Source: CAWATZ01 sp963784995
GTDB lineage: Bacteria; Planctomycetota; Planctomycetia; Gemmatales; Gemmataceae
NCBI GenBank assembly: GCA_963784995.1
Contig: CAWATZ010000016.1
Location: 186,001 to 250,000, forward strand
Reading direction: 5' to 3'
DNA: 64,000 bases
Below, one piece after another: positions 49,765-59,365 of the stretch (position 1 is its first letter; every line of letters begins with the position of its first letter). The translations under genes and the position numbers were made by a program. Below the pieces are notes generated by a model. The model searched no databases. It worked only from the letters and a program-made list of their open reading frames with translations, and was not told the DNA's origin.

Positions 49765-49896
49765 CTCGACCCCTGCCGGCTTGCCCGGCAGGTGAAGCAG
49801 GTCAGCAGCTAGAAGGGAAGAAAGAAAAAACGTGTTGCTCTAGTCCCTCTAGCCGGTGACCTGCTTCACCTGCCGGGCAAGCCGGCAGGGGTCGAG
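49765..49896. repeat. Perfect 40-bp inverted repeat between DUF1549/1553 and DUF1501 genes
   Basis: 49765-49804 (starts CTCGACCCCTGCCGGC) and 49857-49896 are exact reverse complements around a 52-nt loop. It occupies nearly the whole gap between two genes read in the same direction, so it may attenuate DUF1501 transcription or protect mRNA ends. Confidence 0.9.
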
Positions 49897-49906
49897 GATG
49901 ATTGAC

Positions 49907-51906
49907 TCACCGATTCGTTGCGAACTCCGCGCTGTTGAGCAACGCCCAGAAGACGTCGGCGTAGCCCCTGGCGGGGTCCTTCTGTTTGGCGACGTATTCG
50001 GCCATCCGGCTGGCCTCGGCCGGGTGGGGCCGGCGCGACAGGGCGGTCAGGTAAATCTCCTCGATCGCCTTTTCCGGGTTGCCCTTGGCGGCCTTGACGA
50101 TCCGCCCGGCCGACTCGGCACAGCTGTTGGTCAGGGGCGTGTTCATCAGCTTCAGCATCTGGGGGATGCCCTGGGTGAATTCGGTCGCCTGGTCCTCCAA
50201 CTCGCGGGTGTCGAAGAAGCGCACCAGGGGATTGCCGGCCACGACGTTCTTGCCCTTGGCAGGGGCCGCTTTCATTTTCTCCTGGTGGCCGGTGGCGATG
50301 GTCAGCGAGGTCAGCAGTTCGCGTGCCCCCAGCACCTTGACCGGCAGGTGACTGAAGAACCGCTCGTCGTTCTGATTGCCTGGCAGCGGCCGGCTGGTGC
50401 GCTGATAGGCGTTGCTGTTGCAGATGGCCCGGATGATAAACTTGAGGTCGTAGCCGGAGCGCGTCAGCTCGATGGCCAGTGCTTTGAGCAGGGCCGGATG
50501 GCTCGGCGGGTTGGTGTCGTGCATCTCCTCCAGCGGGTTGACGAACCCTCGTGCGAAGAAATGCGCCCACAGGCGGTTGACGGCGGCACGGGTAAAGTAG
50601 GGGTTGTCCGGCGAGGTCAGCCAGTCAGCCAGAGTGGGGCGATAGGGGCCGCGGCTGGAGACGTTGGGAAACTCGCTCTCGAAGAACTTGGCCCGGGCGG
50701 TGCCGGTAACCTTCTTGGTGTCGTTGGGGTCAGGGATGTTGATGAACAGACCGGGGGGTGCCGGCTTGGCCGGCGGAGGCTGCTTCACTCCCTTGCCGAC
50801 CAGGCCGACCACCGGGCGATAGCCCGGGGCATCGGTCCGTCCCGTTTCGTGAACCGTGCCGATGCCGCCCTTCTTGTTCTTGCCGCCGCCCTCGCGATCG
50901 ATGCGTCGTCTGGCCGAAGAACGCGGCCAGGCCCCAGAAGTCCTTCTGGTTCCACTTCTCGACCGTGGGGTGGACGTGGCACTGCGAGCACTGGATCTGC
51001 ACGCCCAGGAACAGGTTGCCGACCGCTCCGACCAGCTTCTCGGGAGCCGGCTGGTTGTTGTCCTGGTTGGCCAGCACGAAGAAGACGGCGGGATTGGTTT
51101 CCTCCTTGCCCTCGGCGGTGATCAGCTCACGGACGATCCGGTCCCAGCCCTTGTCCTCGTTGAACTGCTCGGCCAGCCAGCCGGCGAAACCGTCGGTTTT
51201 GAGCCCCTTGTTGTTGTCCGCGTCGCGCTTGATCAGGATGTCGGCCCAGATCCGGGCGAAGTGATGGCCATACTCGCTGCTGGCCAGCAGTTCGTCGATC
51301 AGTTTCGAGCGCTTGTACGGGTCTTTGCCGTCGATGAAGGTCCTCGCTCGCTCGGCAGTCGGGACGTGGCCGGTCAGGTCGAGAAAGACGCGGCGCAGGA
51401 ACTCCGCGTCATCGGCCAGGGGCGAGGCCGGGATGCCTCTCTCTGGCCAGCGTCATGTCCACGTGGCGATCGATCAGGATGGCCAGGTTGGAGGCCGGGC
51501 CCGGCTGGCGCTGGGGCGGGACGGCGGGGCCGCGGTACTCCCGCGACCAGGCGGTCGGCCGGGCCTGTTCTTCGGGGTAGACGGGAACCACCGCGGACTC
51601 GGTCAGGTTCACGAGGTTGGAGGGGGCCTCCGCGCTGCTCGGCTGCGGCCGGCCCTGGCTGTGGGGCGCTGGCGTCCCCGGCAGGAAGAAGGCACCGAAC
51701 GCCGTGGAAACAAGACCGACCGCCACCAGCACGGCGGTCTTGCGCCAGAAGCCGGCAAACAGGCTGTCGGCCTGCGGGAGCGGTGGTGGGACCGCTGGGC
51801 TGGCCGGCAAAGGAGGATGTTGCCGCCGAGTGGGCTGAATGGCTTGCCTGGCGATGGTGGGTTGCGCTGGCGAAACAGGGCTGTGGCCCGAGGGTTTGCC
51901 TCTCAC
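49907..51906 (-). CDS. Membrane-anchored DUF1549/DUF1553 protein (two frameshifts)
   Basis: Start GTG 51906, with GGGAGGG six bases upstream. A Pro/Gln-rich N-terminus and one transmembrane helix (TAVLVAVGLVSTAFGAFFLPG) come first. DUF1549 follows (LAILIDRHVDMTLA, FLRRVFLDLTGHVPTAERAR, YGHHFARIWADILI, QIQCSQCHVHP) and then DUF1553 (RPTLADWLTSPDNPYFTRAA, LTRSGYDLKFIIRAICNSNA, SAEFATNR at the end). One extra base near 51437 and one near 50908 break the frame; conserved sequence continues across both. Restored length is 665 aa. Upstream gene of the leftward set with DUF1501 and PSCyt1. Function unknown. Confidence 0.88.
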
Positions 51907-52125
51907 GGATTGCCCTCCCAAGGGGACACCGGATTACCTCTTCTTCCAGCTTACCATTCTCCCGGAGGGGACGCCACCCTCCCGGACAACGGAAAACCTG
52001 TAATGTCCCTCATTCTCTTCGACGCCGGGCTCGGGAAATGGTTCCCTATCCTACTTGAGCGACATCGGGCCGCGAGCGCTGCGCGCCAAGTCTTCGGCTT
52101 GACCGGGGAAGGCAACCGGCGGAAG

Positions 52126-52183
52126 ATTGTAGCCATCACGCTCCGCGTGATGAATTCATCACGCGGAGCGTGATGGCTACAAT
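52126..52183. repeat. 58-bp perfect palindrome
   Basis: A continuous palindrome with no spacer, centred on GAATTC and starting ATTGTAGCCATCACGCTCC. It lies between the divergent DUF1549/1553 and SDR genes, 25 bp before the SDR start codon. Such a sequence can form a cruciform or a very stable hairpin. Confidence 0.95.
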
Positions 52184-52208
52184 TTCGCAATGCTGGCAGG
52201 AGGCAGGC

Positions 52209-53351
52209 ATGCTCACTCCCGTGGAGCGCTCCGGGCACGTCAATGACTTCTTCGAGGCCAAGAACGCCCTGGTCACCGGCGGTTTTGGCTTTGTCGGCAG
52301 TCACGTCGTCAAGAAGCTGGTCGAGTACGGCGCCAACGTCACCGTCCTCGACCTGCGCACCGCCCCCGAGGTCGAGTCGCTGATCAACGACCCGGCCCTG
52401 AAGCTCCGCGACCGGGTCCAGGTCTGCAACGCCGACATCACCGACGCGGCCGCGATGAACGAGGTGATCGGCGCCGGCCGGTTCCACTTCATCTACCACT
52501 TTGCCGCCTACGGCACCGTCATCGAGAAGGCGGCCGAGAAGCCCTACGACACCATCGGGGCCAACACGATGGGCCTGGTCAACGTGCTGGAGGCGGTGCG
52601 GCAGTCGTCGTTTCGGCCCAACGCCATCCTGTTTTCCTCGACCGACAAGGTCTATGGCGAGATGGACGGCGAAACCTACGAGGAAGAGAAGACGCCGCTG
52701 CGCGGCATCGGCGTTTACGACGCCGCCAAGCTGGCCGCCGACGTCTTTGCCCGCACTTACCACGACGTCTTCGACCTGCCCACGGTGACCCTGCGCATGT
52801 GCAACCTGTTCGGTCCGCACGACTACAACATCGCCTATCGGCTGGTGCCCAAGGCGATGCGCAGCATCTACGGCAACGCTCCGCCGCAGGCCCCGGAGAT
52901 GTACTTTGACGCCATCGAGCACTGGCGGGATTACCTGTACGTGGATGACGCGGTCCGGGCCATCCTGCTGCTGACCTATCATCCCGAATGCCGGGGCGAG
53001 GTCTACAACCTGATGGCGTGCCGCTATCTGTCCACCCCGGAGATGTTCCGGACGCTGGTCCACGCGGTCCACGAGGTGGAGCGGCAGTACGACCACGACC
53101 GGGCCGAGCTGATCCTGCACAACGGCATTGCCATCAAGGTCCGGCCTGGAGCGTCGCACGTCATCACCATCAAGAAGCAGCACCTCAACGGCGGCAAGCT
53201 CCGGCAGGCGACCGGCTTCGAGCCGGCCACCGACTTCAAGGAGGCCTTGATCCGCACGGTGCGCTTCTACCGGGAGCATTTCCTCGGGCAAAGTAGGACG
53301 GATTGCCAATCCGTCCCACGGGCTCCAGAGGTCAGAAAGGCGGCGGCATGA
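52209..53351 (+). CDS. NAD-dependent epimerase/dehydratase (extended SDR), gene 1
   Basis: A 380-aa nucleotide-sugar-type SDR. Nucleotide loop TGGFGFVG (23-30), SSTD at 143-146, catalytic YDAAK (Y170, K174), GPHDYNIAYRLVPKAM, and HWRDYLYVDDAVRAIL. ATG 52209 follows GGAGGCAGG; the frame is open upstream into the palindrome. The last ~20 residues (GQSRTDCQSVPRAPEV) come from a palindromic repeat at 53296-53316, so the true end of the fold is earlier. The stop overlaps the next gene (ATGA). Probably acts on an activated sugar for surface polysaccharide; substrate unknown. Confidence 0.88.
   Translation: MLTPVERSGHVNDFFEAKNALVTGGFGFVGSHVVKKLVEYGANVTVLDLRTAPEVESLINDPALKLRDRVQVCNADITDAAAMNEVIGAGRFHFIYHFAAYGTVIEKAAEKPYDTIGANTMGLVNVLEAVRQSSFRPNAILFSSTDKVYGEMDGETYEEEKTPLRGIGVYDAAKLAADVFARTYHDVFDLPTVTLRMCNLFGPHDYNIAYRLVPKAMRSIYGNAPPQAPEMYFDAIEHWRDYLYVDDAVRAILLLTYHPECRGEVYNLMACRYLSTPEMFRTLVHAVHEVERQYDHDRAELILHNGIAIKVRPGASHVITIKKQHLNGGKLRQATGFEPATDFKEALIRTVRFYREHFLGQSRTDCQSVPRAPEVRKAAA
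53296..53316. repeat. Short palindrome that extends a coding sequence
   Basis: GGACGGATTG (53296-53305) and CAATCCGTCC (53307-53316) around one base. It lies in the last codons of the first SDR gene and encodes the RTDCQSV peptide, a repeat-derived tail. Confidence 0.7.
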
Positions 53352-54331
53352 GCACAGATTGGAAAGGGCGTCCCTGTCTGGTGACCGGCGGCGCCGGTTT
53401 CGGCGGCTCCCATCTTTGCGAGCATCTGCTCGGGCTGGGAGCGCGGGTCCACGTTCTGGACCGCTTGCTGCCGGCCAGCAGTTACCTGGCCCTGACAGGC
53501 CTGGTCCGGCGGGTCGAGTTCATCCAGGGCGACATCCGCGACCTGGACCTGATGCGTCTGACCCTGGAGCGCTTCGAGATCGACACGGTGTTTCACCTGG
53601 CGGCCCAGCCGATCGTGCCCATCAGCAATGTCCTGCCGCTGGAGACGTTGAGCATCAACGCGATGGGCACTTACGTCGTGCTGGAAGCGGTGCGGACCGT
53701 GCGCTGCGTGCGTCGGCTGGTCTTCGCCTCCAGCGGGGCCTATTATGGAACGACAACGACCGATCGGCCCATCGCCGAGGACGCCCCGGCGCTGGAAGCG
53801 ACCAACGTCTATGCTCCGTCGAAGGCCGCGGCCGACCTCGTGGCCCGCTGCTATGCCCGGATCTTCGGCATGAAGATCGCCACCTGCCGCTTCATGAACA
53901 CCTACGGACCGGGCGACACCAATTTCAGCCGGATCGTCCCCCGGGCGGTGCGGAACCTGATGCAGGAGGAGGCTTACGAGTTCGGCGACCGCGATGACGG
54001 CTCCACCCGGCTCGATTTCCTGTTCATCCGCGACATGGCCAGCGCCTACGTCCGCGTTGCGGAGGCACTGGACTCGGTTGCCGGCGAGGCGTTCAACTTC
54101 GGCAGCGGCAACCCGACCTCGACGCGCGACCTGGCCCGGCTGGTCAGCGTGCGTTTCGACGGCCAGGCCCGCGAGCCGATCTTTGCCGGGGCCCCGAAGG
54201 CCAAGCCGGTGATCAAGTCGCTGGACGTCCGCAAGGCCAGGGAGCGACTGGGCTGGCAGCCCACGACAACGCTGGAGCAGGGAATCAGCGAGACGATCGC
54301 CTGGTATCGGCGCTGGTGGGAGCGACTGTGA
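53348..54331 (+). CDS. NAD-dependent epimerase/dehydratase (extended SDR), gene 2
   Basis: A 327-aa SDR, start ATG 53348 overlapping the previous stop. TGGAGFGG (13-20) binds NAD; FASSGAYYG and YAPSK (Y155, K159) form the active site; YGPGDTNFSRIVPRAV and DFLFIRDMASAYVRVAEAL are typical of sugar-nucleotide epimerases/dehydratases. The C-terminal LDVRKARERLGWQPTTTLEQ fits that class. With gene 1 and the PLP enzyme it forms a three-gene overlapping operon. Confidence 0.88.
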   Translation: MSTDWKGRPCLVTGGAGFGGSHLCEHLLGLGARVHVLDRLLPASSYLALTGLVRRVEFIQGDIRDLDLMRLTLERFEIDTVFHLAAQPIVPISNVLPLETLSINAMGTYVVLEAVRTVRCVRRLVFASSGAYYGTTTTDRPIAEDAPALEATNVYAPSKAAADLVARCYARIFGMKIATCRFMNTYGPGDTNFSRIVPRAVRNLMQEEAYEFGDRDDGSTRLDFLFIRDMASAYVRVAEALDSVAGEAFNFGSGNPTSTRDLARLVSVRFDGQAREPIFAGAPKAKPVIKSLDVRKARERLGWQPTTTLEQGISETIAWYRRWWERL

Positions 54332-55488
54332 TGGACTTACCCCCGCTGGAATCGTTGCTGTCCGACGAAGCGCTGCGGCGGCAGGAGTTCCCGGTCGTCG
54401 AGCACAAGGTCTTCCTGGGCCATGCGGGGGTGTGTCCGCTGCCGGCGTGCGTGGTCCGTGCCATCTCGTCCTACGCCGAGAAAGCGGCCCGGGCGGGCCA
54501 GTTCGAGTATCTGCACCGCCAGGCCGAACGCGAATGCCGGGAGCTGACGGCCCGGATGCTGGAGGCGTCGCCGGACGAGATCGCGTTCGTGCCCTCGACC
54601 TCGGCGGGGGTGAGCCTGGTCGCCGAAGGGCTGGACTGGTGGCCGGGCGACCGCGTGGTCATTGCCGAGGGCGATTTCCCCGCCAACGTCTATCCCTGGC
54701 TCAACTTGCAGCGCCGCGGCGTCGAGGTCCGCATGATCCCGCGTCGGCCCAGCGCGCTCATCACCTGGGCCGACGTGGAGCAGCAGCTGGACGAGCGCAC
54801 CCGGCTGGTGTCGCTGTCGTCGATCCACTACGCCACGGGAGCAGGGCTGGACGTGGCCGGGATTGGTGAACAACTCCAGGCCAAGAAGGTCCTGTTCTGT
54901 GTCGATGCCATCCAGAGCCTGGGAGCGGTGCCGAGTACGGTCCGGAACGTCGATTTCCTGATCGCCGACGCCCACAAATGGCTGCTGGGCCCGCAGGGGA
55001 TCGGCGTGCTGTACGTCCGCCGGGACCGCCTCGCCCAGCTCAACCCGGTGCTGACCGGGTGGAAGTCGGTGCCGAAGAACAAGGACTTCTCCCGGATTCA
55101 GCACGAGTTCGCCGGCTCGGCCCAGCGCTACGAGCCGGGCTCGCTGAACGTGCTGGGGATCGTGGGACTGCACGCTGCCCTGGTACTGCTGCACGCTGTC
55201 GGCATCCCCACCATCGCCGCCCGGCTGCAACACCTCCGGACCCTGCTGCTGGCGGGGTTGCGGGACTGTGGCCATGCGATTCTCGGCGTGGCCGCAGAGG
55301 ACTGTCCGACGGGAATTACGTCCTTCCGCCCACGCACCGAGGATTGCAGCGTGGTCTATCGCCGGCTCGGGGACCGGGGGATCGTCGTGTCGCTGCGGGA
55401 CGATCCGATGGGCCAACCGTGCCTCCGCGTGTCGCCGCACTTCTACAACACCGAAACCGAGATCGCCGCGCTGCTGGCACAGCTGTGA
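54331..55488 (+). CDS. Class V aminotransferase / cysteine desulfurase-like PLP enzyme
   Basis: A 385-aa protein; ATG 54331 shares one base with the preceding TGA. It has the class V fold: FVPSTSAGVSLVAEGL (cofactor phosphate site), FCVDAIQSLGAV (D192) and the PLP-binding lysine in IADAHKWLLGPQGIG (K216). The family includes SufS-type desulfurases and several aminotransferases or lyases; no active-site cysteine loop is evident, so the exact reaction is open. Coupling with two sugar-nucleotide SDRs hints at amino-sugar or modified-sugar synthesis. MITE copy 2 begins 10 bp after the stop. Confidence 0.85.
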   Translation: MDLPPLESLLSDEALRRQEFPVVEHKVFLGHAGVCPLPACVVRAISSYAEKAARAGQFEYLHRQAERECRELTARMLEASPDEIAFVPSTSAGVSLVAEGLDWWPGDRVVIAEGDFPANVYPWLNLQRRGVEVRMIPRRPSALITWADVEQQLDERTRLVSLSSIHYATGAGLDVAGIGEQLQAKKVLFCVDAIQSLGAVPSTVRNVDFLIADAHKWLLGPQGIGVLYVRRDRLAQLNPVLTGWKSVPKNKDFSRIQHEFAGSAQRYEPGSLNVLGIVGLHAALVLLHAVGIPTIAARLQHLRTLLLAGLRDCGHAILGVAAEDCPTGITSFRPRTEDCSVVYRRLGDRGIVVSLRDDPMGQPCLRVSPHFYNTETEIAALLAQL

Positions 55489-55497
55489 ACGACGAGG

Positions 55498-55625
55498 TAT
55501 TACGCCGGCACGAAAGATCGTCACACAAGCCCGAAGCGCCAGCGCCGGGATGCAGCATCCCTGGTGCGAAGCCGTCCCGGCGCTGGCGCTTCGGGCTTGT
55601 GTGCTTCTTTCGTGCCGACGTAATA
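55498..55625 (-). mobile_element. 128-bp MITE-like element, copy 2 (inverted relative to copy 1)
   Basis: Begins TATTACGCCGGCACGAAAGA and ends CTTTCGTGCCGACGTAATA. The reverse complement is identical to 45754-45881 at all 128 positions. It lies between the ends of the convergent PLP-enzyme and sigma-WD40 genes. TA flanks TTACG...CGTAA on both sides, as in copy 1. Confidence 0.85.
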
Positions 55626-55678
55626 GGCAGCCCCGATCCGAAACCAGGCGCAAATCTCTCGCGAGAGGCAGCGCCAAG

Positions 55679-58600
55679 CTATCGATGCTGCAGCCTGGCC
55701 AGCCGCTCCAGGGAGGCCTTCGCTTCCTGAGTGAGCCGCGCCTCCGGAACGCCCCGCAGCAGCTTCTCCAACAGTTGCCGGGCTTTCGGGGTGCCGATGC
55801 GTTCCAAAACTTCGACGCCGCGCAGCCCTTGCAGCAGCTCCGGAACCGGAGCAACTCCCCGCAAACGATCCAGCAGCCCCTCCATTCGGTGACGGGCTTC
55901 CGCGGATGGGTTTTTCTCGAGCGCCCGGCGCAAGGCTCCCGCCGCACGCTCCTGGAACCGTCCCAGCTCCTGCTCCGATCGCTCGCGAACGGCAAACTCG
56001 TCGCTGTCGAGATCCGCAATCAGGCGGTTCAGTCGCTCCTCGGCCACTGCCGGGACAGGATGCAGCTGTTGTTCGAGGAAGGGAAGGCTCTGCTCAACTG
56101 CGGCCGCCAAGGTGCCAATGGCCCGATCGGCCTGCTCCGCATCGCCGGCCAGAGCGTGCCACAGACCTTGCAGGTTCGCACGGGTCAGCCGGCCAGGTTT
56201 CGGTTCGTGCTGCCGGGCCACGTCCCAGATCAGGACGGTGGTATCCTGACTGCCGGAGAGTAACGTCTTACCGTCCGGAGCGAAGGCCAGGGGACCAAGG
56301 CTCCCGAGATGCCCGCGAATCCGCCGCCGGAGTTGCCCCGTGACCACCTCCCACAACTCGATGGCGCCACCCTTGCCCCTTTGAGCCAACACGCGGCCGT
56401 CCGGTGAAAAGACAAAAGGCGCTACGCCGACGAAACCGGGACTAAATTCCTGATCGGGGAGTGAGCCGATCTTCTCTCCGATGGCAACGCTCCAGAAGTG
56501 AATTTTCCCCTCTGGCACCTCCTGGGTCGCCAGCCTGCGGCCGTCGGGACTGAGGACGATAAACGGGGCCGAACGCCCCGGAGCCCCGATCCGCCGCAGT
56601 TCCTTGCCGGTCGCCAGGTCCACAAGACGCACCGCATTGTTGGCCTGGGCCTGCGCCAGAATTCTGCCATCCGCGGACACCGTGAACGCACCGCTCAGAG
56701 CCAGGGCAGGCTTCCCCCGCAGTTCCTCGCTCTTCGGCCAATCCCAGAAGTGGATCGGATCGCTGCTATTGCCGGAGATGAGGACCCTCCCCTGGAGAGC
56801 AAAGGCGACGGAATAGACGGCCCGCCTCTGTTTGGGCAGCTGTCGCAATTCGCGGCCGGTTGCGGTGCTCCAGAGGCGAACGGTCTGATCCGCGCTTGCT
56901 GAAGCCAATACCAGGCCGTCGGGCGAGAAGGCCGTCGAGTAAACCAAATCGCTGTGGCCGCGGAGCGTCTGCAAGAGCTGTCCCGTGGCCAGGTCCCAGA
57001 GGCGGACCGAGCGATCCCCGCAGACGACCGCCGCACGCCGGCCGTCTGGTGAGACGGTCAGGTTCCACACCGGCCCGTCGTGCCCTTCGCGGGGCTGCAG
57101 CGGCTCCCCGCTGACCGGATCCCACAGGCGGATCGTGTGATCGTTGCTGCCCGAAGCCAGCACCTTGCCGTCGGGGGAGAAGACCACGGAATAGACCTCT
57201 CGTCCGTGCCCCCGGAGGGCGTGCTGCTCCTTGCCGGTGGCGGCATCCCAGATCCGCACCATGCCGTCGGAGCTGCCCGAAGCCAGCCATCGGCCACTGG
57301 GGGAGAAAGCGATGGCAAGGACCCCGCCATGGTGAATCCCCCGCTGACGGTCCGGATCGCGCTGTTCCGGCGAAGCATCTGGGACCTGGATCTGTCGGAT
57401 CTGCTTGCCGGTGGCGGGGTCCCAGAAGCGGACGGTCGAGTCATGGCTGGCGGAGACCAGGGTCTTGCCGTCAGGGGAAAAGGCCACGGCAGTCACACCG
57501 CCCTCGTGCCCTTGCATCTCGCGCAGCTGCCGGCCAGAGGCCGGATCCCATAGCCGGACCGTGCTGGCGCCACCCTTCTTCGTGGCGAAAACTTGCCCAT
57601 CCGGTGCAGAATCGCCGGCCGCGAGGATGCTGGCAACCGGGGAGAAGGCGATGGCCTGGACAAATCGATTGGCTGCTCTCAGCTTGCGGACCTGCCGGCC
57701 GGTGGTCAGGTCCCAGAGGACAAGTTGCGGCCAGCGGTCGTCCTCTCCGCTCGCACCGACCGCGAGTGTCTTGCCGTCCGGCGCCAGGGCTAGACCGAAG
57801 CCGGGACGTTCCTGGCTTCGCAGGATCTCCTTGCTGGTCGAGAGATCCCAGACGCGGATCAGACCGTGGTTCTCCAGGGCGATGAGTCTCTTGCCATCCC
57901 GTGAGAAGACTGTCCGGAGGCAGTGCATTCCGGCGGCAGGTTCAACGTCCCGGCTGGGAAAAACCTGCATTTCCTTGCCGGTGGCGGCAGACCAGAGGCG
58001 CACCCTGCCGTCGTAGCTTGCCGAGGCCAACGTCCGACCGTCGGGCGCGAACGCCAGACCGCCAATCATGTCAGGATGCCGGAACCGCAGTGTCCCCAAC
58101 CGGGCAATCGCCCCTTCCGGCAAGGGGTCGCCAAAACGGTCGGTGCGTGCCTGGGCCTCGGTCAGCGGCTCCCTGCGTTGCTGCCCCCCTTGGGCCGGCT
58201 GATCGTGTTCTTCAGCCGGCCTGATTCTCGCTGGTTCGCCCGCTGGGCCCTGGAATGCCCACGTGGCCACGCCCGCTCCGACGGACCACAAACCCAGCAG
58301 CAAGACCAGTCCAATCGTCGCCCTGGATACCGGCAGCTGTTTGACGACTCCTTCGGCCAGGGCTGCCACTTCTGCCGAGACGGCGCAGCTTCCAGCGGCA
58401 CTGTTCATTCCAAACGATCCTGCTGCTCTGATGGTTGAAGCTACCAGGCTTCTCGCAAGGCTGGCGGCGGCATTGCGAAAAACTTCGGCGAGTCCCAGAG
58501 CAGCCGGCAGATCGAGTCCGCGCACGGGCCAGCCGCTGCCGCAAACGTTTCCGCCCCCGCTCCAGCCGGCCCTTGACCGAGCCCGACGTCCAGCCGAGTT

Positions 58601-59117
58601 GTCGGGCCGCCTCCTCCTGCGAGAGGCCCTCCAGGCAGCAGAGGACCACCGGCGAGCGGTAGACCGTCGGCAGGCGCTGCACCTCTTCGTCCAGGATCTG
58701 CAGCACCTCGCGGGCCGTCAATTCGGAGAGCGGGTCCGGGCGCGGGTCGGGCGCGGGGAGGTCCGGGGCGGCCCCCTCGCGGCGCCGGCGACGGGCAGCG
58801 CGCGATCCCAGGGCGACGTGGTAGGCCACGCGGTGGAGCCAGGCGGCCAGCGCGCTGGCGGGTCGGATGGAGGCGGCCTTGCGGAGAAAGACGAGGAATG
58901 TTGCCTGGAAGGCATCTTCGGCGTCGTGGGCATCCGCGAGCAGGCGCTGGCAGAGACGCAGCACCATCGGCCCGTGGCGGGTGACCACGGCCTCGAACGC
59001 CGCCGGGTCGCGATCAAGAAGGAACTGATTCAGGAGCGCGGCATCATCGAGGTCCGAACCGGCATGGGAGACCGTGCGGAGAACGGAAAGAAGAATCCGG
59101 TCGGCGCGAGCAGTCAT
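55679..59117 (-). CDS. ECF sigma factor fused to a transmembrane WD40 protein (one frameshift)
   Basis: ATG 59117 starts MTARADRILLSVLRTVSHAG. Sigma region 2 is seen in FEAVVTRHGPMVLRLCQRLL and AEDAFQATFLVFLRKAASI; region 4 in LPTVYRSPVVLCCLEGLSQE and SGSVKGRLERGRKRLRQRLA. One extra base near 58519 separates this frame from the next, which continues RGLDLPAALGLAEVFRNAAA. Then come one transmembrane helix (IGLVLLLGLWSVGAGVATW), about thirteen WD40 repeats (FAPDGRTLASASYDGRVRLW) and a helical tail. Restored length is 1145 aa. Fusions of ECF domain, helix and WD40 are known from planctomycetes; the likely idea is a membrane-held sigma factor controlled by its propeller. If the shift were real, two separate proteins would result. 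Confidence 0.85.
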
Positions 59118-59172
59118 CGGGACGCTCCTCACGGGCGCGGGGGAGGGACTGGAATGTCTATTTTAGTATCTC

Positions 59173-59365
59173 GTGAGACCGGAGAACCGCACGCTGATTT
59201 TCGATACGGGCGAGGGCAAGACGGTCGTGATCAACACCGGCTCCGAGAAGCTGGTGGCGGTGCCAGGGTATCGGAGCATCGGCGTGGAGCTGGACGAGTT
59301 CATCAAGTCGGGCGGCAGCGCCAAGTGTCTGACCATCCGGCTGGAGGCTCCCGGGCCCTGGTCTA
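59173..59365 (+). pseudogene. C-terminal remnant of a DDAH/amidinotransferase-like protein
   Basis: A plus-strand frame reads RTLIFDTGEGKTVVINTGSE and then VELDEFIKSGGSAKCLTIRL. The last segment resembles the C-terminus of dimethylarginine dimethylaminohydrolase/arginine-deiminase-like enzymes, with the Gly-Gly-x-x-x-Cys nucleophile region. There is no N-terminal part upstream and the frame runs into the opposite-strand isomerase gene, so it is a truncated leftover at best. Confidence 0.45.

Noticed and set aside
55268..56263. Plus-strand ORF spanning the end of the PLP enzyme, MITE copy 2 and the sigma-WD40 gene
   Set aside because: It reads out of frame through three unrelated features; a chance open frame in GC-rich DNA.
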